Assembly: GCF_000152845.1 (NCBI RefSeq)
Contig: NZ_CH902584.1
Span: 1,600,886-1,664,885, forward strand
Reading direction: 5' to 3'
Length of the DNA stretch: 64,000 nucleotides
Origin: Roseovarius sp. 217
Lineage (GTDB): Bacteria; Pseudomonadota; Alphaproteobacteria; Rhodobacterales; Rhodobacteraceae
Below the pieces are notes generated by a model. It was not told the DNA's origin and did not search any database. It saw nothing but the letters and a program-made list of their open reading frames with translations. Below are positions 8,410-18,572 of this stretch, one piece after another (position 1 is the first letter of the stretch; every line of letters begins with the position of its first letter). The translations under genes and the position numbers were made by a program.

Positions 8410-8823
8410 ATGACAAAGCTTACTCTGGGGTCGCACCCCTATATGCTGGGGTTTGAACAGCTGGAGCGGATGCTGGAACGCAGCGCGAAATCCGGGAATG
8501 AGGGCTATCCGCCCTTCAATATCGAACAGACCTCACAGAATTCATACCGTATCACGCTGGCCGTGGCCGGTTTTGCCGAAGAAAATCTCGCGATCACCGT
8601 CGAGGATCGTCAACTGGTGATCCGGGGCCGTCAGAGCGACGAGGCCGAGGATCGCCTCTATCTGCATCGCGGCATCGCAGCGCGGCAGTTCCAGCGGTCT
8701 TTCGTGCTGGCAGACGGGGTCGAAGTGGGCGAGGCGATCATGGAAAACGGCCTGTTGCATGTCGATCTGACACGCGCACAGCCAGAGCCGGTTGTGCAAC
8801 GCATCAAGATAAACAAAGGGTGA
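8410..8823 (+). CDS. Hsp20 family small heat shock protein
   Basis: The 137-residue chaperone starts 'MTKLTLGSHPYMLGFEQLER', the conserved N-terminus of IbpA-type Hsp20 proteins in this group. An alpha-crystallin domain follows over about residues 38-130: 'YRITLAVAGFAEENLAITVE', 'RQLVIRGRQ' and 'MENGLLHVDLTRAQPE'. These ATP-independent holdases bind unfolding proteins. The start at 8410 follows AAGGA by eight bases; a GTG two codons upstream is less likely. A sigma-32-type promoter precedes it, and a DUF1150 gene follows six bases after the stop. Confidence 0.94.
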   Translation: MTKLTLGSHPYMLGFEQLERMLERSAKSGNEGYPPFNIEQTSQNSYRITLAVAGFAEENLAITVEDRQLVIRGRQSDEAEDRLYLHRGIAARQFQRSFVLADGVEVGEAIMENGLLHVDLTRAQPEPVVQRIKINKG

Positions 8824-8829
8824 GCAGTC

Positions 8830-9057
8830 ATGGATACGAGATATGATTTCGGAGAAAACACGGATCGCGCCATCGTTTATGTGCGTCCCGTCAATGTCGA
8901 CGACCTGCCGCAGGATATGCGCGAACAGGTTCGCGATCTAACCAAGCTCTATGCCGTTCATAACGAAGAAGGCGAACGTCTTGCACTTGTCGAGGGCCGT
9001 GATCTGGCCTTTCAACTGGCCCGCCAGAACAACATGGAGCCGGTGACGGTTCACTGA
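8830..9057 (+). CDS. DUF1150 family protein
   Basis: A 75-residue protein of the DUF1150 family, recognised by 'AIVYVRPVNVDDLPQDMREQ' and the closing 'LALVEGRDLAFQLARQNNME'. Function is unknown. The tight link to hsp20 suggests co-transcription in a heat-shock operon, an arrangement I recall from other Rhodobacteraceae. Confidence 0.88.
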   Translation: MDTRYDFGENTDRAIVYVRPVNVDDLPQDMREQVRDLTKLYAVHNEEGERLALVEGRDLAFQLARQNNMEPVTVH

Positions 9058-9076
9058 CACCAAAGAAGGCGCAGCC

Positions 9077-9958
9077 ATGCCCGACTATCCGTTCGACTGG
9101 GTCGATGCCTTCACCGACCGACCCTTTGGCGGCAACGGCTGCGCCGTGGTGCATGATGCAGGCGCGCTCACGGCAGAAACCTGCATGGCCTATGTCCGGG
9201 AAACGTCCTTGGTCGAATGCACCTTCGTCGGACCATCCGATGTGGCGGACGCCCGCGTGCGCTACTTCCTCGCAAGCCGCGAGATCCCCTTTGCCGGTCA
9301 TCCAACCGTTGCAACGGTGGTGTCGCTTGTGCGGCGTGGCGTGGTCATCGGGCCTCGAATGGTGCTGGAAACCGGCGCAGGTCTGATCAGCGTCGAGGTC
9401 GAAGACGGTCCTGCCCCACGCGTCACCATGACCCAAATCGCACCAGAGTTCGGGCCAGAGTTGCCACCTGACCTGATTGCCGCGGTCGGCGGGCTCGACA
9501 CTGCGGACATCATTGGCAGCCCGCAACTCGTCTCCACCGGGCTGCCGTTCTGCGTCACCGTGCTGCGCGATCACGCAGCGCTGCGACGCCTGCGTCTGGA
9601 TGCAAGCGCTCTTGCCCGGCTCGCCGCCCATCTCGGCCATGCCGACACGGACCTGATGGAGCCGTTCTGGGTCACGCTCAATGGGGCCACCCCGGCGGGC
9701 GATACCTTTTCACGCCTTCTCATTACCCCTCCCAGCCCGCCAGAGGACGCCTTTACCGGCTCTGCCACCGGCGCGATGGCGGCCTATCTCTGGCATCATG
9801 GTCTGATCGACCAGCCACGTTTCACCGCAGAACAAGGGCATTGGATGAACCGCCCCGGCCAAGCGCAGGTCGAGGTTCTAGGGCCGCCCGATGCCATCAC
9901 CGGCGTTCGTGTCTCAGGGCACGGGCGTGTGATCATGTCCGGCACGCTCCACCTCTGA
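9077..9958 (+). CDS. PhzF family isomerase-like protein
   Basis: A 293-residue member of the PhzF/diaminopimelate-epimerase fold family. Typical elements are 'DWVDAFTDRPFGGNGCAVVH' at residues about 6-25, 'SREIPFAGHPTVATV' near 75, and the glycine-rich 'EDAFTGSATGAMAAYLWHHG' near 230. PhzF itself isomerises a phenazine precursor, but most chromosomal homologues without a phz cluster have unknown substrates. There are no phenazine genes here, so only the fold is assigned. It follows DUF1150 by 19 bases. Confidence 0.85.
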   Translation: MPDYPFDWVDAFTDRPFGGNGCAVVHDAGALTAETCMAYVRETSLVECTFVGPSDVADARVRYFLASREIPFAGHPTVATVVSLVRRGVVIGPRMVLETGAGLISVEVEDGPAPRVTMTQIAPEFGPELPPDLIAAVGGLDTADIIGSPQLVSTGLPFCVTVLRDHAALRRLRLDASALARLAAHLGHADTDLMEPFWVTLNGATPAGDTFSRLLITPPSPPEDAFTGSATGAMAAYLWHHGLIDQPRFTAEQGHWMNRPGQAQVEVLGPPDAITGVRVSGHGRVIMSGTLHL

Positions 9959-10067
9959 CATCCCCCAAGATTGCGATCCTGCCCTCACGGCCATGCGCCC
10001 GGTCGCCGCACGCTATGCCGACATCAACCGCCGCGCGGCAGAGGCTGCGCTCGCCAGCACCTGATAG

Positions 10068-10100
10068 AAAAAGGGCCGCCCACACCGGGACGGCCCTTTC
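10068..10100 (-). terminator. Rho-independent terminator of the sat/cysC gene
   Basis: AAAGGGCCG (10070-10078) pairs with CGGCCCTTT (10091-10099) around a 12-base loop. On the minus strand the hairpin is followed by further T residues. It lies 20 bases downstream of the stop of the sulfate-activation gene. Confidence 0.75.
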
Positions 10101-10118
10101 GATCTCAACTCAGCCATA

Positions 10119-11825
10119 TCACCCGGCGATCAGGCCAAGGCTCTCCAGCTTGAGAATGACCTGATGGGCGCAATTGTCGACATCGACATTCTCGGTCTCG
10201 ACGCGCAACTCCGGCTTCTCGGGCACGTCATAGGGATCGGAAATCCCGGTGAATTCCTTGATCTTGCCTTCACGCGCCAGCTTATAGAGACCCTTGCGGT
10301 CGCGCCGTTCGCATTCCTCAAGACTCGTGGACACATGCACCTCGATGAACGCGCCGAACTGCTCGACATCCTCTCGCACCGCGCGACGTGTGGTGGCATA
10401 GGGCGCAATCGGCGCACAGATCGCAATACCGCCATTCTTGGTGATCTCGGATGCGACATAGCCGATACGGCGAATGTTGAGGTCGCGGTGTTCCTTGGAG
10501 AAACCCAGTTCAGAGCTGAGGTTCTTCCGCACGATATCGCCATCGAGCAAGGTCACAGGACGCCCCCCCATCTCCATCAGCTTGACCATCAGAGCATTGG
10601 CAATTGTGGATTTGCCCGAGCCGGAAAAGCCGGTGAAAAACACGGTAAAGCCCTGCTTGGACCGCGGCGGACGGGTGCGGCGCAATTCGCGCACCACTTC
10701 GGGGAATGAGAACCATTCCGGGATCTCCAACCCTTCCGCCAAACGCCGGCGCAGTTCGGTGCCTGAAATGTCGAGGACCGTGGCCCCCTCCGGCACTTCG
10801 GAAATCGGGTAATACTGCGCCTTCTCCTGCACATAGACCATATGTTTGAAATCGACCATCTCGAGACCGATTTCATCCTGATACTGCTTGAACAGCTCCT
10901 GCGCGTCATAGGGACCATAGAAATCCTGCCCGGCAGAATTCTTGCCCGGACCGGCGTGATCGCGCCCGACGATGAAATGCGTACAGCCGTGGTTCTTGCG
11001 GATCAGGCCGTGCCAGACCGCCTCGCGCGGGCCCGCCATACGCATCGCCAGATTGAGCAGGCTCATCGTGGTGGTCGCTCCCGGATATTTATCCAGCACC
11101 GCCTCATAGCAGCGCACGCGGGTAAAGTGATCCACATCGCCCGGCTTGGTCATGCCCACGACGGGATGAATCAGCAGGTTGGCCTGCGCCTCCTTGGCGG
11201 CGCGGAATGTCAGCTCCTGATGCGCGCGGTGCAGCGGATTGCGGGTCTGGAACGCCACAACGCGCCGCCAACCCAGCTTGCGGAAAAGCGCGCGTAATTC
11301 GTTGGGCGTGTCGCGGCGCCCCCGGAAATCGTAATGCACCGGCTGCTGAATGCCGGTCACAGGCCCGCCCAGATAAATCTTGCCCGCCGTGTGATGCAGA
11401 TAGTTCACTGCCGGATGCGCCAGATCATCCGCGCCGAATACTTTCTCGGCCTCGCGCGCCTTGTTGGGCGTCCAGCGGTCGGTGACGGTCATCGTCGCCA
11501 GAATGACGCCTTCCTGATCACGCAGCGCGATGTCCTGCCCGATTTCCAGCGCCTCGGCGAACTTTTCGTTCACATCGAGCGTGATCGGCATCGGCCAAAG
11601 CCCCCCATCGGCCAGCCGCATGGTCTCGACCACACCGTCGTAATCGGCTTCGCTCATGAATCCCTTGAGCGGGTTGAAGCCGCCATTCATCAGCAATTCC
11701 AGATCGCAGATCTGACGCGGCGTCAGATCCCAGCTTGTCAGATTGGCCGCCTCCACCTTGAGTTTCTGCGCGCTCTCGTATGAAACATAGAGCTCTGGAA
11801 CGGGGGCTAGGTTTGGCTGTTGCAT
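10119..11825 (-). CDS. Bifunctional sulfate adenylyltransferase/adenylylsulfate kinase
   Basis: This 568-residue fusion carries out both steps of sulfate activation (sulfate to APS to PAPS). The N-terminal two thirds is an ATP sulfurylase with 'AFQTRNPLHRAHQELTFRA' (the QxRNP and HxxH region) and 'IVGRDHAGPG'. The C-terminal third, from about residue 390, is an APS kinase with the P-loop 'FTGFSGSGKSTIANAL' and 'FIEVHVSTSLEECERRD'. Roseobacters commonly carry this fusion instead of cysDN. The ATG at 11825 is preceded by GAGG. It is transcribed alone, divergent from the peroxidase gene. Confidence 0.95.
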   Translation of the reverse strand: MQQPNLAPVPELYVSYESAQKLKVEAANLTSWDLTPRQICDLELLMNGGFNPLKGFMSEADYDGVVETMRLADGGLWPMPITLDVNEKFAEALEIGQDIALRDQEGVILATMTVTDRWTPNKAREAEKVFGADDLAHPAVNYLHHTAGKIYLGGPVTGIQQPVHYDFRGRRDTPNELRALFRKLGWRRVVAFQTRNPLHRAHQELTFRAAKEAQANLLIHPVVGMTKPGDVDHFTRVRCYEAVLDKYPGATTTMSLLNLAMRMAGPREAVWHGLIRKNHGCTHFIVGRDHAGPGKNSAGQDFYGPYDAQELFKQYQDEIGLEMVDFKHMVYVQEKAQYYPISEVPEGATVLDISGTELRRRLAEGLEIPEWFSFPEVVRELRRTRPPRSKQGFTVFFTGFSGSGKSTIANALMVKLMEMGGRPVTLLDGDIVRKNLSSELGFSKEHRDLNIRRIGYVASEITKNGGIAICAPIAPYATTRRAVREDVEQFGAFIEVHVSTSLEECERRDRKGLYKLAREGKIKEFTGISDPYDVPEKPELRVETENVDVDNCAHQVILKLESLGLIAG

Positions 11826-12069
11826 CGGGGGGCCTCGGGCAAGTTACGGATTTCAACGATGTCGCGTCAGGCAACATATTGCCGCGCGGCTTAGCCCCAG
11901 ATTGTGCCCGGAATCAAGGCATAGCGGCATTGCACACGCATTTGAGGCAAAAATGACGCGAAAAGGTGCCGATTGCGAATATTTGGGTTCTAATTGCATA
12001 GTTTCGGCGAACGCCCCTGACAAATGCGTGGCCGTTTGCGGTAGATCAATCCGCGCTGTTATCGCCCGA

Positions 12070-12086
12070 TTTAGAATGGTTCCAAA
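12070..12086 (+). promoter_or_regulatory. Irr-type iron control element upstream of the peroxidase
   Basis: TTTAGAATGGTTCCAAA is an interrupted palindrome that matches the alphaproteobacterial iron control element TTTAGAA-N3-TTCTAAA at 13 of 14 fixed positions. It ends 32 bases before the ATG of the di-haem peroxidase gene. Irr represses or activates iron- and haem-linked genes in Rhodobacteraceae. Confidence 0.6.
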
Positions 12087-12118
12087 CGCGCGTTTCATTC
12101 CCGCTTAGGAGCTAGTCC

Positions 12119-13165
12119 ATGACACCTTCTCTTAAATTCCTCTTGGGCACGATTTCTGCCCTAGCTTTCGCGCAGGGCGTTGCTGCCTCGGAACTACGCG
12201 AGCGCGCTCAGGAGCTTTTCTCGCCTTTGCCGTCAACCATCCCGGCCCTGAATGACAACGTGATTACCGATGAGAAGATAGACCTCGGCAAAGCGTTGTT
12301 CTTTGATCCGCGTATGTCGGCCTCGGGCGTGTTTTCCTGCAATTCTTGTCACAACCTCGCCACGGGCGGCGATGATAATATGGAGACATCGATCGGGCAT
12401 GCCTGGCAAAAAGGTCCGCGCAATTCACCGACCGTGCTGAACGCCGTGTTCAATGAGGCGCAATTCTGGGATGGCCGCGCCGCTGACCTTGCCGAACAGG
12501 CCAAAGGCCCGGTTCAGGCGGGTGTCGAAATGGCCAATACGCCAGACAACGTGGTTGCAACGCTTACGTCGATGCCGCAGTACATTGACTGGTTCACCGC
12601 CTCTTTTCCCGGTGAGCAAAGCCCTGTCAGCTTTGACAATTTCGCCAAGGCAATCGAGGCCTATGAGGCGACGTTGATCACGCCGTCACCCTTTGACGCC
12701 TTTCTGAATGGCGATGATGCGGCCCTGAATGACGACCAAACGGCTGGTCTTGCACTCTTCATGGACAAGGGCTGTTCGTCTTGCCACAACGGCATCAACC
12801 TTGGCGGAAACGGCTATTTTCCCTTTGGTCTGATCGAGAAGCCCGGCGCTGACGTGCTGCCGCCTGATGACCGTGGCCGGTTTGCGGTGACCGAAACCGC
12901 AGACGATTCCTATGTATTCCGTGCCGCACCCCTGCGCAATATCGACCAGACCGCGCCCTATTTCCACTCGGGCAAGGTCTGGGATCTCAAGGTTGCGGTG
13001 CAGATCATGGGCACGTCGCAATTGGGCGAGGAAATCAACGACGCCGAGGCCGATCAGATCGTGGCCTTCCTAGGCGCATTGACCGGCAAGATGCCAGAGG
13101 TGACCTACCCGGTTCTGCCCACCGAGACGCTGACGACCCCGCGCCCAACGGGTGAAGTGCAATAA
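12119..13165 (+). CDS. ccpA: Di-haem cytochrome c peroxidase
   Basis: A 348-residue periplasmic enzyme that reduces hydrogen peroxide with electrons from cytochrome c. A Sec signal peptide covers about residues 1-23 (cleavage near 'VAAS'). Two haem-binding motifs, CNSCH at 74-78 and CSSCH at 219-223, mark the two c-type domains. 'ARNSPTVLNAV'-like sequence near residue 101 and the 'FRAAPLRNIDQTAPYFHSG' segment near 268 are typical of bacterial CCP. The start has AGGAG six bases upstream. An Irr box precedes the gene, and a terminator follows between it and dapA. Confidence 0.92.
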   Translation: MTPSLKFLLGTISALAFAQGVAASELRERAQELFSPLPSTIPALNDNVITDEKIDLGKALFFDPRMSASGVFSCNSCHNLATGGDDNMETSIGHAWQKGPRNSPTVLNAVFNEAQFWDGRAADLAEQAKGPVQAGVEMANTPDNVVATLTSMPQYIDWFTASFPGEQSPVSFDNFAKAIEAYEATLITPSPFDAFLNGDDAALNDDQTAGLALFMDKGCSSCHNGINLGGNGYFPFGLIEKPGADVLPPDDRGRFAVTETADDSYVFRAAPLRNIDQTAPYFHSGKVWDLKVAVQIMGTSQLGEEINDAEADQIVAFLGALTGKMPEVTYPVLPTETLTTPRPTGEVQ

Positions 13166-13172
13166 GCCAAGA

Positions 13173-13203
13173 AGGCGGGGGGCCAATCTGGCCTCCCGCT
13201 TTG
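13173..13203. terminator. Terminator between ccpA and dapA
   Basis: A GC-rich hairpin (GCGGGGGGCC at 13175-13184 with GGCCTCCCGC at 13190-13199, one G-T pair) is followed by TTT on the plus strand. It sits between the two convergent genes just after the ccpA stop. Confidence 0.6.
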
Positions 13204-13215
13204 CCCGAATGGGCG

Positions 13216-14091
13216 TTAGTTGATCAGCCCCGCATGGCGCATGCCATCCTCGACCAGCGCCTTGACCGGATCACTCAGCCCCACCAGGGGCGAACGGACC
13301 TCTTCACTGCACAGCCCCAGCCGCGACATCGCGTATTTGACGCCCACCAGCCCCGGCTCGACAAAGATCGCGCGATGCAGCGGCATCAGACGGTCCTGCA
13401 ATTCCAGCGCCTTGGCATAATCACCGGCCAGCGTCGCCTCTTGCACCTGCGCCACCAGCTTGGGCGCGACATTGGCGGTGACGGAAATCACCCCAACCCC
13501 GCCTTGGGCGTTGAACCCGTGGGCGGTCGCATCCTCGCCGGAAATCTGGATGAAATCCTTGCCGCAGGTGATCCGCTGTGCAGAAACTCGTGCCAGATCG
13601 CCTGTCGCGTCCTTGACCCCCACAATGCGCGGCAATTGCGCCAGCTTGCCCATCGTATCAGGCGCCATATCCACGACCGAGCGACCCGGAATATTGTAGA
13701 TGATGATCGGCAGGTCGCAGCAATCGTGCAGCGCGGTGAAATGCGCGATCAACCCGGCTTGCGTTGGCTTGTTGTAATAGGGTGTGACGACCAATGCGGC
13801 ATCCGCCCCGACCTTGTGGGCGTGCTGCATCAACCTGATTCCCTCGAGGGTGTTGTTGCTGCCTGCGCCCGCAATCACCGGAATCCGGCCCGCAGCGGCA
13901 CGCACCACCTCTTCGACCACCATCTCATGTTCCTGATGGGTGAGCGTCGGGCTTTCGCCGGTCGTGCCCACCGGCACAAGGCCATGACTGCCCTCACCGA
14001 TATGCCACTCCACCAGTTTCTTGAGCGTTTCCACATCCACTGCGCCGTTCTTGAACGGCGTGACCAGGGCAGGAAAAGATCCTCTGAACAT
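13216..14091 (-). CDS. dapA: 4-hydroxy-tetrahydrodipicolinate synthase
   Basis: DapA condenses pyruvate with aspartate semialdehyde in lysine and diaminopimelate synthesis. The 291-residue TIM barrel starts '[19 protein letters not shown]'. It has '[16 protein letters not shown]' near residue 42, '[17 protein letters not shown]' with the catalytic Tyr near 133, and the Schiff-base Lys in '[14 protein letters not shown]' near 160. The start at 14091 is preceded by AGAGGAG; the frame is open upstream but without family similarity. It is divergent from the lytic transglycosylase gene. Confidence 0.96.
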   Translation of the reverse strand: MFRGSFPALVTPFKNGAVDVETLKKLVEWHIGEGSHGLVPVGTTGESPTLTHQEHEMVVEEVVRAAAGRIPVIAGAGSNNTLEGIRLMQHAHKVGADAALVVTPYYNKPTQAGLIAHFTALHDCCDLPIIIYNIPGRSVVDMAPDTMGKLAQLPRIVGVKDATGDLARVSAQRITCGKDFIQISGEDATAHGFNAQGGVGVISVTANVAPKLVAQVQEATLAGDYAKALELQDRLMPLHRAIFVEPGLVGVKYAMSRLGLCSEEVRSPLVGLSDPVKALVEDGMRHAGLIN

Positions 14092-14242
14092 GACACGCTC
14101 CTCTTGTCTGACTTGGGTGGGTTGGACCCGCTTGGATTTCGGGCCATCGGCGGGAGACCGCACATTGCAACCTGCATCGTGAATGGACGCGGGCGCGCGG
14201 GCCGCTTAGGCTGGCGTTGTCTATCCTTCGCAAAAGCAGGAA

Positions 14243-16195
14243 ATGCAAGAGATGTTGCGCGCGCTGATCATGGTTTTGGGGCTGAGTCTGCCGGTTTCGG
14301 CGGCACATGCGACCGATGTGCCACGGCTGGCCCCGCGTCCGCTTGCCAATGCACTCGACGCCATGCAGGCAGGGCGATGGGAGGTGGCCGCGCGATTGGC
14401 CCGTCGTGACGGGGCCGCCGCTGCCGATCTGATCGAATGGCACCGCCTGCGGGCCGGGTTGGGCGACCCGCGCGCGATCCTCGATTTTCTCGACCGCAAC
14501 GCCCATTGGCCCGGTCTCGATCATCTGCGTCAGCAGAGCGAAGAACCGATGACCCGTGCCGATTTTGATGACGTTCTGGCCTTCTATGACGGGTATCTGC
14601 CCCAGACCGGCACCGGCGCGCTTAACCTCGCGCATGCGCTTCAGGCGCGCGGGCGACAGGGAGAGGCCGAGATCAGCCTTGTGCTGGCCTGGCGCACGCT
14701 GGACCTGAGCCGCGCCGAACATGAGGATTTCCTGCGCGAGTTCGGCCCGCTTCTGGCCCCGCATCATGAGGCCAGATTGGAGATGGCGCTCTGGCGCGGC
14801 TTGGGCGACGTGACCGATATGCTGCCTCTGGCCTCTGAACAGGCGCGCCATTTGGCCAAACTGCGCGAGACCGTGAAACGCGACGGTGGCAAGGGTTTGA
14901 CCGAGGCCGAGGCCCGCAATCCCGGCATCGCCTATGAGCTCTTTACCCGTCACCTGAGCAACGCGCCCGAGGATGCCATCGCCGTTCTCTTACGCCAGAG
15001 CCGCATCAAGGCCGGGCTGGGCGACCCCGAGCGCTGGGCCAGTTGGCGGCGCGCCTTGGCCCGCCAGAGCATGCGCGCGGGCGATGTCCAACTGGCCTAT
15101 GACCTCGCGTCTGTGCATCAACTGGTCGAGGGGTCGAATTACGCCGATCTCGAATGGCTGTCGGGCTATCTGGCGCTGACGTATCTCAAGGCACCTGACC
15201 TTGCGCTCGACCATTTCCAACGCTTCCGCGCCGCCGTCGCCACGCCGATTTCGCTGGGGCGCGCAGGCTACTGGATTGGCCGCACCCAAGAGGCGCTGGG
15301 CGATCCCGAGGCGGCGCAACTGGCCTATGCCGAAGGGGCCGACTATCAGACCAGCTTTTATGGGCTATTGGCCGCTGAGGCGGGCGGATTGCCGTTCGAT
15401 CTGCGCCTCGCGGGGAAGGAGGCCACGCCCGACTGGCGCAGTGCTCCGTTTGCCCAAACCGACCTGCACGAAATTGGCACACTTGCCCTACGGATGCGTG
15501 ATCTGGGCCTCGCGCGGCGGTTTTTCCTGCATCTGGCTGAAACCCAGGACCGCACCGGCCTCATGCAGATGGGCCATATGCTCGAAGACCTTGACCAACC
15601 GCATCTTCAGGTGATGCTGGGCAAAACAGCGGCAGAGCGTGGGGTGGTCGTGGAACGCCCCTATTACGCCTTGCATCCGATGTCCCAGATGGAGCTGCCA
15701 ACGCCGATGGAACTGGCCCTCGCCATCGCCCGGCGCGAGAGTGAGTTCAACCATGTTGTTGTCAGCGGCGCGGGCGCGCAGGGGCTGATGCAGCTCATGC
15801 CCGGCACAGCGCGGGACATGGCCCGCGATCTGGGCCTGCTTTATGTGCCCTCTGATGTGCTGAATGACTGGGTCTATAACGCGCGGCTCGGCTCGGCCTA
15901 TCTGGCGGGGCTGGGGGGGCGCTTTGGCGGCAATATCGTGTTGGTGTCGGTTGGCTATAATGCTGGTCCGGGCCGCGCCGCGCAATGGGTCACAGAGTAT
16001 GGCGATCCGCGTGGACGCGGGACCCACGCCATCGTCGACTGGATCGAGCACATCCCCTTCCGCGAGACGCAGAACTATGTGATGCGCGTGGCCGAGAGCC
16101 TGCCCGCCTATCGCGCCCGTCTGGGCAAGGACCCACTGCCGCGCCCCTTTTCCCAAGAGCTGGCAGGCAACAGCGTGGCCCCGGTCGGAGAATAG
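14243..16195 (+). CDS. Soluble-type lytic murein transglycosylase
   Basis: A 650-residue periplasmic enzyme of the Slt70 type. After a signal peptide (about residues 1-23) comes a long alpha-helical superhelix domain to about residue 470. The catalytic SLT domain follows: 'ALAIARRESEFNHVVVSGAG' with the catalytic Glu, 'AQGLMQLMPGTARDMARDLG' and 'SVGYNAGPGRAAQWV'. 'IPFRETQNYVMRVAESLPAY' is the typical C-terminal motif. It trims peptidoglycan, releasing anhydromuropeptides. An ATG at 14252 is an alternative start. It converges with the isocitrate dehydrogenase gene. Confidence 0.94.
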   Translation: MQEMLRALIMVLGLSLPVSAAHATDVPRLAPRPLANALDAMQAGRWEVAARLARRDGAAAADLIEWHRLRAGLGDPRAILDFLDRNAHWPGLDHLRQQSEEPMTRADFDDVLAFYDGYLPQTGTGALNLAHALQARGRQGEAEISLVLAWRTLDLSRAEHEDFLREFGPLLAPHHEARLEMALWRGLGDVTDMLPLASEQARHLAKLRETVKRDGGKGLTEAEARNPGIAYELFTRHLSNAPEDAIAVLLRQSRIKAGLGDPERWASWRRALARQSMRAGDVQLAYDLASVHQLVEGSNYADLEWLSGYLALTYLKAPDLALDHFQRFRAAVATPISLGRAGYWIGRTQEALGDPEAAQLAYAEGADYQTSFYGLLAAEAGGLPFDLRLAGKEATPDWRSAPFAQTDLHEIGTLALRMRDLGLARRFFLHLAETQDRTGLMQMGHMLEDLDQPHLQVMLGKTAAERGVVVERPYYALHPMSQMELPTPMELALAIARRESEFNHVVVSGAGAQGLMQLMPGTARDMARDLGLLYVPSDVLNDWVYNARLGSAYLAGLGGRFGGNIVLVSVGYNAGPGRAAQWVTEYGDPRGRGTHAIVDWIEHIPFRETQNYVMRVAESLPAYRARLGKDPLPRPFSQELAGNSVAPVGE

Positions 16196-16231
16196 GCCGC
16201 GCGACCAGAGGGGCCGCGCAGTCCGTGTCTT

Positions 16232-18436
16232 TCAGCCGATGATCGCGTTCAGCGTCGCACTCGGGCGCATCACCGCCGCCAGCTTGGCCGGATCGGCGTG
16301 GTAATAGCCGCCGATATCGGCAGGCTTGCCTTGGGCTGCGGCCAGTTCTCCAACGATCTTGGCCTCATTCTCGGCCAGTGCCTCTGCCACCGGGGCAAAT
16401 TCTGCCGCCAGCGCGGCATCCTCACCCTGCGCCACCAGCGCCTCGGCCCAATAGCGGGCAAACCAGTAGTGGCTGTCGCGGTTGTCCGGCTCTCCGACCT
16501 TGCGGCTGGGCGAGCGGTCGTGATCCAGAATGCCTTGGGTCGCGGCCTCGACCGCCTCGCCCAAGACGCGGGCGCGATCATTGCCATTGGTTTCGGCCAG
16601 AAACTTGAGGCTCTCCCCAAGCGCGCAGAACTCGCCCAGGCTGTCCCACCGCAGGTGATTTTCCGACTGCAATTGCTGCACATGCTTGGGTGCAGAACCA
16701 CCGGCCCCGGTTTCGAACATGCCACCGTCCTGCATCAGCTTGACGATCGACAGCATCTTGGCGCTGGTGGCCAGTTCGAGGATCGGAAACAGGTCCGTCA
16801 GGTAGTCGCGCAGCACGTTGCCGGTGATGGCGATGCTGTTCTCGCCCTTGGTGATGGTTTCCAAAGAGGCGCGGGTTGCCTCGCGCGGAGCCATGATCTC
16901 GAACTTGTCAGAGACACCGCGTGCCTCAAGGATCGGTTTCACCATCGCGATCAACTCCGCATCATGCGCGCGCGCCGCATCCAGCCAGAAAATCGACCGA
17001 TAACCCGTCGCTTTCTGACGCTCGATGGCCAGATTGACCCAATCCTCGATCGGGGCCTTGCGCGCCGAGGCAGAGCGCCAGATATCGCCCGCTTCAACGC
17101 TTTGCTGATGCAGCACGGTGCCATCCTCAAGGATCATCTTGACGGTGCCTGCCTGCGGGATCTCGAATGTGGTCGGGTGGCTGCCGTATTCCTCCGCTTT
17201 CTGCGCCATCAGGCCGATGTTCTGCACCGTGCCAGCGGTGGCGGGGTTCAGCTTGCCGTTCTCCTTGAAGAATTTGACCGCCTCGTCATAGACCGGCGCA
17301 TAGGCATTGTCGGGAATGACGCAAACCGCGTCATGTTCCTGATTGTCCGGGCCCCAGCCCTTGCCACCGGCACGAATGAGCGCAGGCATCGAGGCGTCGA
17401 TGATCACGTCTGACGGCACATGCAGGTTGGTGATCCCCTTGCCGCTGTCCACCATATAGAGCGGCGGGCGCGCGGCCATGCAGGCGTCAATCGCCGCCAT
17501 GATCTTGGTGTTGTCCTTGAATCGGGCCAAGAGATCACCCAGCCCGGAATTCGGGTTTACGCCCAATGCGGTCATCTCATCGCCGAACTCTTCGAACACC
17601 GGGGCAAGAAAGACCTTGACCGCATGACCAAAGATGATCGGGTCCGAAACCTTCATCATCGTGGCCTTGAGGTGGATCGAAAAGAGCACGCCTTCGGCCT
17701 TGGTCCGTTCGATTTCCTCGGCAAGAAAGGCGTCCAATGCGGCAGCGCTCATATAGGTGGCATCCACCACGGTTCCGGCCGGATAGCTCAGCCCATCCTT
17801 GAGCACGGTCTCGCCATTGGCGGTTTCCAGAACGATCTTGGCCTTGGCCGCCTGCGGCAGGGTCGCGGATTTCTCGTTCGAGAAGAAATCGCCATCGGCC
17901 ATCGCGGCCACGCGCGTCTTGCTGTCGGCGGACCAATCGCCCATGCGATGCGGATTGGCTTGGGCGTATTTCTTGACGGCAGTGGCGGCGCGGCGGTCGG
18001 AATTGCCCTCGCGCAGCACCGGGTTCACGGCAGAGCCCTTGAGCGCATCATACCGGGCGCGCGCGGATTTTTCGGCATCGGTCTGAGGGTCTTCGACGTA
18101 ATCGGGGATCGCATAGCCTTGCCCCTGCAATTCGCGGATCGCCGCCAGAAGCTGCGGCACCGAGGCCGAGATATTCGGTAGCTTGATGACATTGGCGGTC
18201 GGTGTCTTTACCAACGCGCCCAATTCCGCCAGATCGTCAGCGATACGCTGCTCGTCTGTCAGGTGCTCGGGAAAGGAGGCAAGGATACGACCCGCAAGCG
18301 AGATATCCTTGGTGCCCACCGTGACATCGGCAGCCGCCGCAAAGCGCTGGACGATCGGCAAGAGCGAGGCACTGGCAAGCTCGGGGGCCTCATCGACCTT
18401 GGTATAGATGATATCGGGTGTATTGGACGTGGCCAT
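16232..18436 (-). CDS. icd: NADP-dependent isocitrate dehydrogenase, monomeric type
   Basis: A 734-residue monomeric isocitrate dehydrogenase that oxidatively decarboxylates isocitrate to 2-oxoglutarate in the TCA cycle. Length and sequence fit the large monomeric class, not the roughly 400-residue dimeric enzyme. Examples are '[19 protein letters not shown]'-like sequence at residues 82-100, '[13 protein letters not shown]' near 137, and '[20 protein letters not shown]' near 417. It is transcribed alone on the minus strand, with about 135 bases to the next gene. Confidence 0.95.
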   Translation of the reverse strand: MATSNTPDIIYTKVDEAPELASASLLPIVQRFAAAADVTVGTKDISLAGRILASFPEHLTDEQRIADDLAELGALVKTPTANVIKLPNISASVPQLLAAIRELQGQGYAIPDYVEDPQTDAEKSARARYDALKGSAVNPVLREGNSDRRAATAVKKYAQANPHRMGDWSADSKTRVAAMADGDFFSNEKSATLPQAAKAKIVLETANGETVLKDGLSYPAGTVVDATYMSAAALDAFLAEEIERTKAEGVLFSIHLKATMMKVSDPIIFGHAVKVFLAPVFEEFGDEMTALGVNPNSGLGDLLARFKDNTKIMAAIDACMAARPPLYMVDSGKGITNLHVPSDVIIDASMPALIRAGGKGWGPDNQEHDAVCVIPDNAYAPVYDEAVKFFKENGKLNPATAGTVQNIGLMAQKAEEYGSHPTTFEIPQAGTVKMILEDGTVLHQQSVEAGDIWRSASARKAPIEDWVNLAIERQKATGYRSIFWLDAARAHDAELIAMVKPILEARGVSDKFEIMAPREATRASLETITKGENSIAITGNVLRDYLTDLFPILELATSAKMLSIVKLMQDGGMFETGAGGSAPKHVQQLQSENHLRWDSLGEFCALGESLKFLAETNGNDRARVLGEAVEAATQGILDHDRSPSRKVGEPDNRDSHYWFARYWAEALVAQGEDAALAAEFAPVAEALAENEAKIVGELAAAQGKPADIGGYYHADPAKLAAVMRPSATLNAIIG

Positions 18437-18572
18437 TTGGGATCCTTTCCGATCAGGGGATGCGCGCTGTCGCCCTGCGGCGCAGGCGCGCGACTCGTTG
18501 GATTGAGGCTGTCTTAGCGGAAAATTCGCGCGCGATAAAGATAGTATGCGACGGTATACAAAATAAAGTGAC

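Noticed and set aside
9959..10063. Short open stretch after the PhzF gene reading '...MRPVAARYADINRRAAEAAL'
   Set aside because: It looks faintly like the tail of a protein but is only about 23 residues from its ATG, has no ribosome site, and resembles no family I can name. It may be a remnant or chance.
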